Shown: in pieces, positions 1-5,835 of the stretch
Layout of the letters: each line of letters starts with the position of its first letter
Numbering within the stretch: the stretch's first letter is position 1
From: CAXMNX01 sp051009475
GTDB lineage: Bacteria > Pseudomonadota > Alphaproteobacteria > Rhodobacterales > Rhodobacteraceae
Length of the DNA stretch: 11,541 nt
Direction: 5' to 3'
Assembly (NCBI GenBank): GCA_051009475.1
Contig: JBPCWO010000169.1
Coordinates: 1-11,541 of the forward strand
Notes under the pieces: model-generated
What the model was told of the DNA's origin: nothing
Databases searched by the model: none
What the model saw: only the letters and a program-made list of their open reading frames with translations
Translations under genes and position numbers: made by a program

Positions 1-1
1 T

Positions 2-472
2 GATAGTCGGGATAACTGGGGCGAGCCGGCTGTGGCCGAAACCCCTGACGTCGCGCCGACTGAAGCACCATTGCCCGAAATATCGGCCGAAGTAGCACCT
101 GATGAGATTGCAGATAAATCAATCGAGGCGGACGATGCTGATAGGAACGAGGGTCCTGCCGAGATCAAATCGCAGGCGGCGGGCGAACAACAGCCAGAAC
201 GTCTGTCAGAGGCGCGCGGCGGAGAATCCGACGATCTGAAGCAAATAAAGGGTGTCGGTCCAAAACTGGAAAATTTGTTGAATTCGCTGGGCTTCTACCA
301 CTTTGACCAGGTCGCGACCTGGAGTGTGGAGAATGTTGCGTGGGTCGATGACAATCTTGAGGGATTTAAGGGTCGCGTCGCCCGTGACAATTGGGTGGGC
401 CAGGCGAAAATACTTGCTGGCGGCGGCGAAACGGCGTTTTCGAAGAAAGTCGAAGACGGCGACGTTTATTAG
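2..472 (+). CDS. nuoE: Probable NuoE (complex I 24 kDa subunit), C-terminal extension only; 5' end outside window
   Basis: The frame is open from the first bases of the window (beginning DSRDNW) to TAG at 470-472, so this is the 3' part of a longer gene; the GTG at 32 is not a convincing start. What is visible is an acidic, Ala/Pro/Glu-rich, probably disordered linker (about 75 residues) followed by an 80-residue domain (bases 230-469) with the helix-hairpin-helix core IKGVGPKLE and the ending GDVY. Rhodobacteraceae NuoE proteins are known to carry such a C-terminal extension beyond the thioredoxin-like 2Fe-2S (N1a) domain, and nuoE normally lies just upstream of nuoF. None of the N1a cysteine ligands lies in the window, so the nuoE name rests on the extension and gene order. 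The full protein would sit with NuoF and NuoG in the cytoplasmic NADH-oxidising arm. The HhH fold often binds nucleic acid, but no such role is known to me here. Alternative: a separate HhH protein. Confidence 0.75.
   Translation, partial: DSRDNWGEPAVAETPDVAPTEAPLPEISAEVAPDEIADKSIEADDADRNEGPAEIKSQAAGEQQPERLSEARGGESDDLKQIKGVGPKLENLLNSLGFYHFDQVATWSVENVAWVDDNLEGFKGRVARDNWVGQAKILAGGGETAFSKKVEDGDVY
230..469 (+). repeat. HhH domain, copy A
   Basis: This codes for an 80-residue domain running from DDLK to GDVY. It matches copy B at 1346-1585 at 62 of 80 residues without gaps (counted by eye). Many codon third positions differ between the copies, so the duplication is old rather than a recent conversion. 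Confidence 0.9.
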
Positions 473-586
473 ATCGCGGTATTGACAGTTTACCACGCGA
501 TTGGCGTGAGCTGACTTTCAGATCGTTTGGCAGATACAAGAATCCTGTTAGTGTTGGTGGGTAAACTACTGGGAGGATGTTTGGTT

Positions 587-1588
587 ATGAATCGACCAAA
601 TGGTAACTCATTGGGCCTGCTTGCGGTCATATCCGTTGGAATGTTCGTCTTAGCGCTGATCTATCACATGCTGATTGGAGGAAGGGGATTTCTGGCTGCG
701 GCCGTGTTCGCATTGATATTCGCGCTGATCATTGCGGCGCTGATTTACCTATTCCTGATGACGACACTCGGGTTGGAGTGGTCACAGTCGGCAGGAAAGA
801 AAATCGGAGAGAAAGCCGGCGAAGCAAGAGGCAAGATCGATGAATCGCGGGTTCCGGCAGATGCAGAAACCAAAACTTCATCCGCATCAGAGTCTGTTTC
901 GTCAGACAGTGGCGCTGACGACGTCGCTTCTGCGGAAGCGGCTGCAGAACCGGAACCGGTCGCAACTCCGGAACCGGTGGCAACTCCGGAATCGGCTGCA
1001 TCGGAACCGGCAGACCCAAAACCGGATGTACCAAAGCCTGCCGATCCTGAGCCGACAGAATCAAGACGCATTTCTCCATCACGGATAGAACCGACACAAT
1101 TTAGAACCGAGCCGTTTGACATTGCTCCGGCTGAGCCGCAACCAGTTGAACCGGCGACTGAAGCGTCAGAGTCATCTGAGACGCCAAAGGTGTCTCCGAC
1201 GCGCATTCATTCGCGACGACTCGAGCCCATTTCTGTTTCATCAAATGCGGATATGTCGGAGGACTTTGACGGCGACGGCATTCTTGAAGGGACAAACGAA
1301 GGGACACGTCCATCTGGATTGGACGCGCCGCGCGATGGTAATGCCGATGATCTAAAGTTGATCAAGGGTGTCGGACCGAAACTAGAGAATGTCTGTAACT
1401 CTCTTGGGTTTTGGCATTTTGACCAAGTTGCTGCGTGGTCGTCTGACGAAGTTGCATGGGTTGATGCAAATTTGCTGGGCTTCAAGGGAAGAGTGACGCG
1501 CGACAAGTGGGTGGAGCAGGCGAAGACATTGGCATCGGGCGGCGAAACAGAGTTTTCCAAACGCGTTGAGGAAGGCGACGTTTATTGA
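587..1588 (+). CDS. Membrane-anchored HhH-domain protein, paralogue of the NuoE extension
   Basis: A 333-residue protein. I choose ATG 587 because GGAGG lies at 572-576; an in-frame TTG at 527 would add 20 residues and has no clear ribosome site. Residues about 9-30 and 35-62 are two hydrophobic stretches, likely membrane helices. Next come a Gly/Lys/Glu-rich segment, then a long low-complexity linker rich in Pro, Glu, Ala and Ser with PEPVAT repeats. Residues 254-333 form an HhH domain with core IKGVGPKLE, about 78% identical to the end of the upstream probable NuoE. Related HhH modules also occur as C-terminal extensions of alphaproteobacterial ribosomal protein L21 (recalled knowledge). 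The two-helix anchor plus flexible linker would hold the HhH domain on the cytoplasmic face if both termini are inside (inferred). Its place between nuoE and nuoF suggests a link with complex I, such as tethering or assembly, but the function is unknown. Confidence 0.88.
   Translation: MNRPNGNSLGLLAVISVGMFVLALIYHMLIGGRGFLAAAVFALIFALIIAALIYLFLMTTLGLEWSQSAGKKIGEKAGEARGKIDESRVPADAETKTSSASESVSSDSGADDVASAEAAAEPEPVATPEPVATPESAASEPADPKPDVPKPADPEPTESRRISPSRIEPTQFRTEPFDIAPAEPQPVEPATEASESSETPKVSPTRIHSRRLEPISVSSNADMSEDFDGDGILEGTNEGTRPSGLDAPRDGNADDLKLIKGVGPKLENVCNSLGFWHFDQVAAWSSDEVAWVDANLLGFKGRVTRDKWVEQAKTLASGGETEFSKRVEEGDVY
953..1006 (+). repeat. 18-bp tandem repeat coding for PEPVAT-like linker
   Basis: Two adjacent 18-bp units (953-970 and 971-988) differ at one base, and a degenerate third unit follows (989-1006). 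They encode a Pro/Glu/Val/Ala/Thr hexapeptide in the linker of the HhH membrane protein. The tract could change length by slippage; this is inferred. Confidence 0.8.
1346..1585 (+). repeat. HhH domain, copy B
   Basis: Second copy of the 80-residue domain at 230-469. Residues shared by both include the GVGPKLEN hairpin, HFDQVA, VAWVD, GFKGRV and the terminal GDVY. Differences are scattered, which is consistent with both copies being kept by selection. Confidence 0.9.
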
Positions 1589-1684
1589 CGAAAATTTATC
1601 AATGCGTTCAACCGTCGATATCGGAAAACAGGCCGCGGAATCAATGTTCTGCAGTGTGATTGATGGCTCTGTCTGGTCGAAACC

Positions 1685-1930
1685 GTGAGTGATATGGGCG
1701 AGGATCGCAATCAACCGGGAAACCAAAAGGTGTTGGCGCGGCAGGCGCGGCTTGTTTCGCTCGTTATTGTCGGAACGATGGTTCTTTGGCTGGCGTTGCA
1801 GTGGCTTGGCGGACGCCTTGGTCTGCCGGAGCGGTATGTATTTTTGCTGGATCTCTTTGCGCTGGCGGGTTTTCTTTGGGCGCTGATCGTGACATTGCAA
1901 ATCTGGCGCAAGCGACGCGACAGTAACTGA
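1685..1930 (+). CDS. DUF5337-like small membrane protein
   Basis: An 81-residue protein starting at GTG 1685; an in-frame ATG at 1694 is equally possible, and neither has a good ribosome site. After a polar N-terminus come two hydrophobic segments: about residues 21-41, ending in the LGGRLGLP turn, and about 51-72, then a basic tail containing IWRKRRD. This layout and wording match what I recall of DUF5337, a short two-helix family found next to nuo genes in Rhodobacteraceae. The basic tail suggests both ends face the cytoplasm. The function is unknown. The position directly before nuoF makes a complex I assembly or stability role possible, but nothing in the sequence shows it. Confidence 0.8.
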   Translation: MSDMGEDRNQPGNQKVLARQARLVSLVIVGTMVLWLALQWLGGRLGLPERYVFLLDLFALAGFLWALIVTLQIWRKRRDSN

Positions 1931-1953
1931 CTATTGCCGAACGGTTAGGTGCA

Positions 1954-1958
1954 AGAGG
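1954..1958 (+). promoter_or_regulatory. Ribosome binding site that sets the nuoF start
   Basis: AGAGG lies five bases before ATG 1964. It favours that ATG over the in-frame GTG at 1949. Family members also begin at the equivalent of this ATG, a few residues before DRIFT. Confidence 0.7.
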
Positions 1959-1963
1959 TAGAA

Positions 1964-3262
1964 ATGCTCGAAGACAAAGATCGCATCTTTACGAACCTTT
2001 ATGGGATGCACGACCGGACACTCAGAGGCGCGAAGGCTCGCGGTCACTGGGACGGCACTGCTGACATTATAAAAAAGGGCAGCGACTGGATCGTCGAGCA
2101 GATGAAAGCGAGCGGGCTTCGCGGGCGCGGAGGAGCTGGATTTCCGACGGGATTGAAATGGTCTTTCATGCCAAAAGAGTCAGATGGGCGTCCGGCGTAT
2201 CTGGTCGTGAACGCAGATGAATCCGAGCCGGGCACCTGCAAAGACCGCGAGATCATGCGCCATGATCCACATACGCTGATCGAAGGATGTCTAATCGCAT
2301 CCTTCGCGATGAAGGCCCACGCCTGCTATATTTACATACGCGGCGAATACATTCGCGAGCGCGAGGCTCTGCAAATCGCAATTGACGAGGCGTATGAAGC
2401 CGGACTGCTTGGAAACAACGCTGCGGGATCAGGCTGGGACTTCGATCTTTATCTGCATCATGGCGCGGGCGCCTATATCTGCGGCGAAGAAACCGCGCTT
2501 TTGGAAAGCCTTGAAGGTAAGAAAGGCATGCCGCGAATGAAGCCGCCGTTTCCGGCGGGAGCGGGGCTATATGGTTGCCCGACGACGGTGAATAACGTTG
2601 AATCTATTGCCGTTGTGCCGACCATTCTGCGCCGGCGGCCGGAATGGTTCGCCTCGTTCGGGCGTCCGAATAACTCAGGCACAAAGCTGTTTGCGATTTC
2701 GGGTCATGTGAACAACCCGTGTGTGGTCGAAGATGCGATGTCGATATCGTTTGAAGAATTGATCGAGCGTCACTGCGGCGGAATTCGTGGCGGCTGGGAC
2801 AACCTGAAAGCCGTGATCCCCGGCGGTTCGTCAGTACCTTGCTTGCCAGGCAAGATCATGAAGGAAGAGTGCATCATGGATTTCGACTGGCTGCGCGAAC
2901 AGCGGTCAGGATTGGGAACGGCGGCGGTGATCGTTATGGATCAGTCGACTGATATCATCAAAGCGATATGGCGGTTGGCGAAATTCTACAAGCATGAATC
3001 ATGCGGCCAATGTACGCCTTGCCGAGAAGGCACCGGCTGGATGATGCGGGTTATGGATCGTCTGGTGACGGGGGAAGCGGAACCAGAAGAGATCGATATG
3101 CTGCTGGACGTCACCAAGCAAGTTGAAGGCCATACGATATGCGCGCTGGGCGATGCGGCCGCCTGGCCAATCCAAGGGTTGATCCGTCATTTCCGCGACG
3201 AGATCGAAGACCGGATCAAAGCCAAGCGGACTGGTCGTGTCAGTGCAGTTGCGGCGGAGTAG
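1964..3262 (+). CDS. nuoF: NADH-quinone oxidoreductase subunit F (NADH/FMN subunit)
   Basis: A 432-residue protein, the usual length for alphaproteobacterial NuoF (51 kDa subunit). It oxidises NADH on FMN and passes electrons to the 4Fe-4S cluster N3, on the cytoplasmic arm of complex I. Visible landmarks are the glycine-rich nucleotide-binding motif GRGGAGF at residues 54-60, NADESEPGTCKDRE further on, and GAGAYICGEETALLESLEG. The N3 ligands are C347, C350 and C353 in SCGQCTPCREGTG, and C393 in HTICALGD. No ligand is missing. The gene follows the DUF5337-like gene by 33 bases and stops 4 bases before the lipoprotein gene, so all are probably co-transcribed. Its usual partner nuoE is separated from it here by two extra genes. 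Confidence 0.98.
   Translation: MLEDKDRIFTNLYGMHDRTLRGAKARGHWDGTADIIKKGSDWIVEQMKASGLRGRGGAGFPTGLKWSFMPKESDGRPAYLVVNADESEPGTCKDREIMRHDPHTLIEGCLIASFAMKAHACYIYIRGEYIREREALQIAIDEAYEAGLLGNNAAGSGWDFDLYLHHGAGAYICGEETALLESLEGKKGMPRMKPPFPAGAGLYGCPTTVNNVESIAVVPTILRRRPEWFASFGRPNNSGTKLFAISGHVNNPCVVEDAMSISFEELIERHCGGIRGGWDNLKAVIPGGSSVPCLPGKIMKEECIMDFDWLREQRSGLGTAAVIVMDQSTDIIKAIWRLAKFYKHESCGQCTPCREGTGWMMRVMDRLVTGEAEPEEIDMLLDVTKQVEGHTICALGDAAAWPIQGLIRHFRDEIEDRIKAKRTGRVSAVAAE
3256..3259 (+). promoter_or_regulatory. Ribosome binding site that decides the TTG start of the lipoprotein gene
   Basis: GGAG lies seven bases upstream of TTG 3267, within the last codons of nuoF. It supports TTG 3267 over the in-frame GTG codons at 3237 and 3243, which would add an unusual basic N-terminal stretch before the signal peptide. 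Confidence 0.55.
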
Positions 3263-3266
3263 AATT

Positions 3267-3683
3267 TTGAGAACTGCCATTTTTCTTTTGTTCTGTTCGA
3301 CTTTGGCTGGTTGCGGCGGATTAGATTCGCTGTCCGGCAGCTCTGGAATGGACTCGTTGGGTGGCAGTTCGGGATTTGACTCGCTGAGCGGTAGTTCAGG
3401 ATTTGGCGGCGATGGCAGCGGGACGCCGTCAGCACCATTGGATTTTCGTGCACAGCTTCAGCGAAGCAACGAAGATCGACATGAATTCACCGTTCGTGCG
3501 CGCGCCGGCGGAGCGACCGTTGGCCAAGTGCGCGAAAGCGTGCGATTTCAAGCAACGCGATACTGTCTTCCTACATTCGGCAAATCCGACGCGGAATGGA
3601 CGATTGATCCTGATACAGGCGACTGGGCATTCGTCCGTGACGGTGCTGACATGATCTTCTCAGGACGCTGCACAGCACGATGA
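3267..3683 (+). CDS. Small lipoprotein with Gly/Ser repeats
   Basis: A 138-residue protein from TTG 3267. The N-terminus is a short lipoprotein signal: MRT, a hydrophobic core, and the lipobox LAGC at residues 13-16, so C16 would be lipidated. The residue after it is Gly, not Asp, which in enterobacteria favours outer-membrane sorting. Residues about 18-46 hold three 9-residue repeats of the form G-(L/M/F)-D-S-L-(S/G)-G-S-S, a likely flexible tether. The remaining ~85 residues are a small domain with two cysteines, C100 and C135, able to form a disulfide in the periplasm, and a WTIDPDTGDW stretch. I do not recognise the domain. It lies 4 bases after nuoF and overlaps the next gene by ATGA. 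A periplasmic lipoprotein in a complex I operon is unexpected, since that arm of the complex faces the cytoplasm. Confidence 0.85.
   Translation: MRTAIFLLFCSTLAGCGGLDSLSGSSGMDSLGGSSGFDSLSGSSGFGGDGSGTPSAPLDFRAQLQRSNEDRHEFTVRARAGGATVGQVRESVRFQATRYCLPTFGKSDAEWTIDPDTGDWAFVRDGADMIFSGRCTAR
3318..3398 (+). repeat. Three 27-bp tandem repeats in the lipoprotein gene
   Basis: Units at 3318-3344, 3345-3371 and 3372-3398 encode GLDSLSGSS, GMDSLGGSS and GFDSLSGSS; a partial fourth unit (GF) follows. Codons vary between units, so the peptide is more conserved than the DNA. Confidence 0.9.
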
Positions 3684-3907
3684 TCCGTATCTGGGACGGG
3701 TTTCTGAGCATTCTAGCTGCAATAGTGACGGCAATCGTTGTCGGCATACCGATTTGGGGTAGCTTTAAGGCCGTCCAAGCGGAACTTATTCCGGTTTGGG
3801 CGTGGGTGGCCATTGCAGCGCTTGGATTTGTTGGGGTCGTCATGGTTGGCGCATTCCTGAGAAAAGCCGGACGTGGGGTTCATCCTCTGCGAGAAAGACG
3901 GCGGTAG
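3680..3907 (+). CDS. Small two-helix membrane protein, unknown
   Basis: A 75-residue protein whose ATG overlaps the TGA of the lipoprotein gene (ATGA at 3680-3683), a sign of coupled translation. Two hydrophobic segments are visible, about residues 8-28 and 39-60, followed by a strongly basic tail ending in RERRR, which should face the cytoplasm. I recognise no family. It may act with the lipoprotein, since the two genes overlap; that is inferred. Confidence 0.75.
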   Translation: MIRIWDGFLSILAAIVTAIVVGIPIWGSFKAVQAELIPVWAWVAIAALGFVGVVMVGAFLRKAGRGVHPLRERRR

Positions 3908-3950
3908 GTGCGCGCCGCATAATCTTGGGATAGTATCGCCAGCGTAGTAC

Positions 3951-3956
3951 AGGAGG
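3951..3956 (+). promoter_or_regulatory. Strong ribosome binding site for the MAPEG gene
   Basis: Perfect AGGAGG with nine bases to ATG 3966. The in-frame TTG at 3957 touches it directly and is ruled out as a start. Confidence 0.75.
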
Positions 3957-3965
3957 TTGGACATT

Positions 3966-4382
3966 ATGGAAGCGTTTGCAGAGTACAGCCATGCAATTGT
4001 CGCGATTGCACTTACTGCGTTGATTGGACTAGCGATCAACCCGTTTTCGGCAATTTTGAAAACCTCCAATGGCGTTACCGCTGGTGGTCCGCCGAACGCT
4101 GATTACGAAGATCCAGTATATCGCATGGATCGGACCTATCAGAATCTAACGGAGATGATGGGGATTTTTGCTGGCGTAACAGCGGCGGCAATCCTTGCCG
4201 GCGCGAGCCCGTTTTGGGTTAACCTGCTGGCGTCTCTTTTCTTTGTTAGCCGCGTGGTGGTCGCCTACGTCCACATTAAAGGCATCGGCAAACCGGTGCA
4301 GGGACCGCGGACGTTTATTTTTGTTTTCGGCTGGGCCTGCTGTGTTGTGCTCGCGCTTATGGCGATCTGGGCGGCGTTCTAG
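3966..4382 (+). CDS. MAPEG-family membrane protein
   Basis: A 138-residue membrane protein with about four hydrophobic segments: residues ~9-31, ~65-82, ~84-102 and ~117-137. The loop and start of the second helix carry YRMDRTYQNLTE (R53, R56, N60, E63), which fits the MAPEG signature of spaced Arg, Arg, Asn and Glu. MAPEG proteins are trimeric membrane enzymes, many of them glutathione-dependent transferases or peroxidases; bacterial members are mostly uncharacterised. The length is typical. It follows the small membrane protein gene by 58 bases and has its own strong ribosome site. A glutathione or lipid-peroxide role near the respiratory chain is a reasonable guess but is not shown here. 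Confidence 0.87.
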   Translation: MEAFAEYSHAIVAIALTALIGLAINPFSAILKTSNGVTAGGPPNADYEDPVYRMDRTYQNLTEMMGIFAGVTAAAILAGASPFWVNLLASLFFVSRVVVAYVHIKGIGKPVQGPRTFIFVFGWACCVVLALMAIWAAF

Positions 4383-4402
4383 CATTGTTGGCGCTGTTCT
4401 AG

Positions 4403-4900
4403 GTGGACAAACCACAGCCAATGCATCTTGCTGAGCTTAATATTGGCCGCCTATTGGCGCCGACCGACGACCCACGGGTTGCGGAATTTATGGGTGCGTT
4501 GGAACGGGTGAACGGACTGGGCAAGCGAATGCCCGGTTTCGTTTGGATGATGGAGGGATTGGGCGAGCCCGGAACCGGGAATACCGAGAATAGCATTGGC
4601 GATGATCCACAATTTGTTGCAAATCTAACGGTTTGGGAGAGCGTTGGAGAATTAGAGGACTTTGTCTGGAATACCGTGCACCGCCAGTTTTATGAGCGGC
4701 GGCAGGAATGGTTCGAAGTGTTGGGTGAGATGCATTTTGTCATGTGGTGGATCGACGAAGGGCATCGACCGACGCTGGAAGAGGGACTGGCTAAGTTGGA
4801 TCGTCTTCGTCTGCATGGAAATACTCCCGAGGCCTTTGGTTGGGATGGGCTATGCGAAGCGAAGTTATGGAGGGAACGCTCTTGCGGATCCGCTGCATAA
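4403..4900 (+). CDS. DUF3291 family protein
   Basis: A 165-residue soluble protein if it starts at GTG 4403; an in-frame ATG at 4421, giving 159 residues, is also plausible and neither has a clear ribosome site. The sequence opens with HLAELNIGRL, then PGFVWMM, NLTVWESV, FVWNTVH, RRQEWFE and MWWIDEGHRPTLEEGLAKL, the conserved run of DUF3291 as I recall it. The family has the look of a dimeric alpha/beta-barrel (antibiotic monooxygenase-like) fold, but no activity is established. There is no signal peptide or membrane helix, so it is cytoplasmic. It starts 20 bases after the MAPEG gene. Near its stop lies a 10-bp palindrome, GCGGATCCGC (4884-4893). Confidence 0.87.
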   Translation: MDKPQPMHLAELNIGRLLAPTDDPRVAEFMGALERVNGLGKRMPGFVWMMEGLGEPGTGNTENSIGDDPQFVANLTVWESVGELEDFVWNTVHRQFYERRQEWFEVLGEMHFVMWWIDEGHRPTLEEGLAKLDRLRLHGNTPEAFGWDGLCEAKLWRERSCGSAA

Positions 4901-4939
4901 TCCGGCGGGGAATCTCAGCGCATTAACCAGTTAACTCTA

Positions 4940-4955
4940 TTCCGCTTCTTCGGAA
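4940..4955 (+). other. Small hairpin between the DUF3291 and 81-residue protein genes
   Basis: TTCCG and CGGAA form a 5-bp stem with a 6-base loop in the 97-base gap. No U-rich run follows, so it is not a standard terminator and may be chance. Confidence 0.25.
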
Positions 4956-4997
4956 CGCCGTATCTTTGTAATTCTTGCTCGCACGAAAGGTGTGGGC

Positions 4998-5243
4998 ATG
5001 TCCGGTAAAGAGATCATTCTCCAAAATATTCTAATTTGGGCCTGCGTTTATCCGTGCGCTTTGATTTTCAGCTATGGTCTGGGATGGTTTGGCGCCAATT
5101 TCCCGCTTTGGTTCGAAATCTTGATTTCGACAGTATTTACGGTTCCGTTTATCTCGCTCGTGGCTTGTCCGCTGATCGAGAACATCATGGAAACATGGCG
5201 ATACAGCGCAAAAAGCAGTGCAGGTTACACTTTGCGCGATTGA
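4998..5243 (+). CDS. Small two-helix membrane protein, unknown
   Basis: An 81-residue protein from ATG 4998, chosen because GAAAGG (4985-4990) lies seven bases upstream; GTG 4992 would add two residues. Hydrophobic segments span about residues 6-30 (rich in aromatic residues, with WACVYP) and 36-58, followed by a polar tail. I recognise no named family, though the start and helix pattern look like conserved alphaproteobacterial hypothetical proteins. The coding end overlaps the inverted repeat at 5224-5259. No function can be assigned. Confidence 0.72.
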   Translation: MSGKEIILQNILIWACVYPCALIFSYGLGWFGANFPLWFEILISTVFTVPFISLVACPLIENIMETWRYSAKSSAGYTLRD

Positions 5244-5259
5244 ATTCACAAAGTGTTAC
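5224..5259 (+). other. Inverted repeat across the stop codon of the 81-residue protein gene
   Basis: An 11-base arm (5224-5234) pairs with 5249-5259 with one mismatch, and its inner 8 bases (ACACTTTG/CAAAGTGT) are perfect. The 14-base loop contains the TGA stop. No T-run follows the second arm, so a simple intrinsic terminator is unlikely. Candidate RNA-processing, stability or attenuation structure, or a protein-binding site. Confidence 0.45.
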
Positions 5260-5291
5260 AAGACTGGCGCGTTTCTGCCATTCGCGTGTCT

Positions 5292-5328
5292 TTGACCTCC
5301 TCTTTTTGAGGCGCAAATCCTATATACT
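5292..5328 (+). promoter_or_regulatory. Possible weak internal promoter before the DUF5333 gene and nuoG
   Basis: This lies in the longest gene-free stretch of the window (5244-5387). TTGACC at 5292-5297 resembles a -35 box and TATATACT at 5321-5328 resembles a -10 box, but the spacing of 23 or more bases is too long for a standard sigma-70 promoter. A CCTC-T5-GAGG mini-hairpin sits between them (5299-5311). The call is tentative. Confidence 0.2.
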
Positions 5329-5353
5329 GACGCTGAGGCGAATTGCGGGATGC

Positions 5354-5375
5354 CTCTTGGTGACAAAGACAAGAG
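5354..5375 (+). other. Inverted repeat just upstream of the DUF5333 gene
   Basis: CTCTTG (5354-5359) and CAAGAG (5370-5375) could pair around a 10-base loop, ending 12 bases before ATG 5388. In RNA this could influence ribosome access, because no good ribosome site is seen elsewhere before this gene. Confidence 0.3.
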
Positions 5376-5387
5376 TGACACTAAAAG

Positions 5388-5789
5388 ATGCAAAAACTAT
5401 TTTTCCCCGCTGTGGCGAGCATATTAATTGGATCGCCAGCAATGGCATTACAGCCAATTCATGAAGACCGAACTGTCGTTAGCGGCTTTTATGCCATCGG
5501 GCTGGCGGATGAAGTGCGCAAACAATGCGACAACATCGATCCGAGGATGTTCCGGGCCTATAGATATCTAAGAGCGTTGGAAAGATATGCCCGTAAGATG
5601 GGTTACTCCGATGTTCAAATCGAAGAATTAGCGGATAACAAGGTTGAAAAAGAGAAGCTGCGAACGCGAATTCGGGCCGATCTTTTAAAACGCGGTGCAT
5701 CGCCGGAAAACCCGGAAGGCTATTGCACTGTTGGGCGTGAAGAAATAGCCAAGGGCAGCGCAGCAGGAAGACTGCTTCGCGAGAAATAG
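5388..5789 (+). CDS. DUF5333-like secreted protein
   Basis: A 133-residue protein. Residues 1-20 are a signal peptide with a hydrophobic core and an AMA cleavage site before LQPI, so the mature protein is periplasmic. The mature part is mainly helical and charged: LADEVRKQC, YRYLRALERYARKMGYSD, a Lys/Glu-rich stretch, then GYCTVGREEIA and the end GRLLREK. C47 and C113 are the only cysteines and could form a disulfide. This matches my memory of DUF5333, a Rhodobacteraceae family found beside nuo genes; its function is unknown. It is the last of the six non-nuo genes before nuoG and lies 46 bases upstream of it. A periplasmic partner is hard to place in complex I, so it may serve envelope assembly instead (inferred). 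Confidence 0.85.
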   Translation: MQKLFFPAVASILIGSPAMALQPIHEDRTVVSGFYAIGLADEVRKQCDNIDPRMFRAYRYLRALERYARKMGYSDVQIEELADNKVEKEKLRTRIRADLLKRGASPENPEGYCTVGREEIAKGSAAGRLLREK

Positions 5790-5835
5790 CGGCCGCCCGA
5801 ACAGATGCGGCAAAGCCCAAGGGAACGCCTGCCAG

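Noticed and set aside
482..508. TTGACA (482-487) as a promoter -35 box in the gap after probable nuoE
   Set aside because: No acceptable -10 box lies 16-18 bases downstream. A 5-bp CACGC/GCGTG stem at 494-508 is too short to support more.
745..1206. 153-codon Ser/Gly/Ala-rich open frame on the - strand
   Set aside because: It is the complement of the low-complexity Pro/Glu linker of the HhH membrane protein, and the bias fully explains its length.
1640..1664. ATCAAT/ATTGAT inverted repeat in the gap before the DUF5337-like gene
   Set aside because: Six AT-rich base pairs with a 13-base loop and no T-run; expected by chance in a gap of this size.
4372..4402. Near-repeat of GGCG(CT)GTTCTAG around the MAPEG stop codon
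   Set aside because: Only about 10 bases are shared; too short to distinguish from chance.
5036..5464. 142-codon open frame on the + strand
   Set aside because: It crosses two better-supported genes in another frame, and its composition shows no domain or signal.
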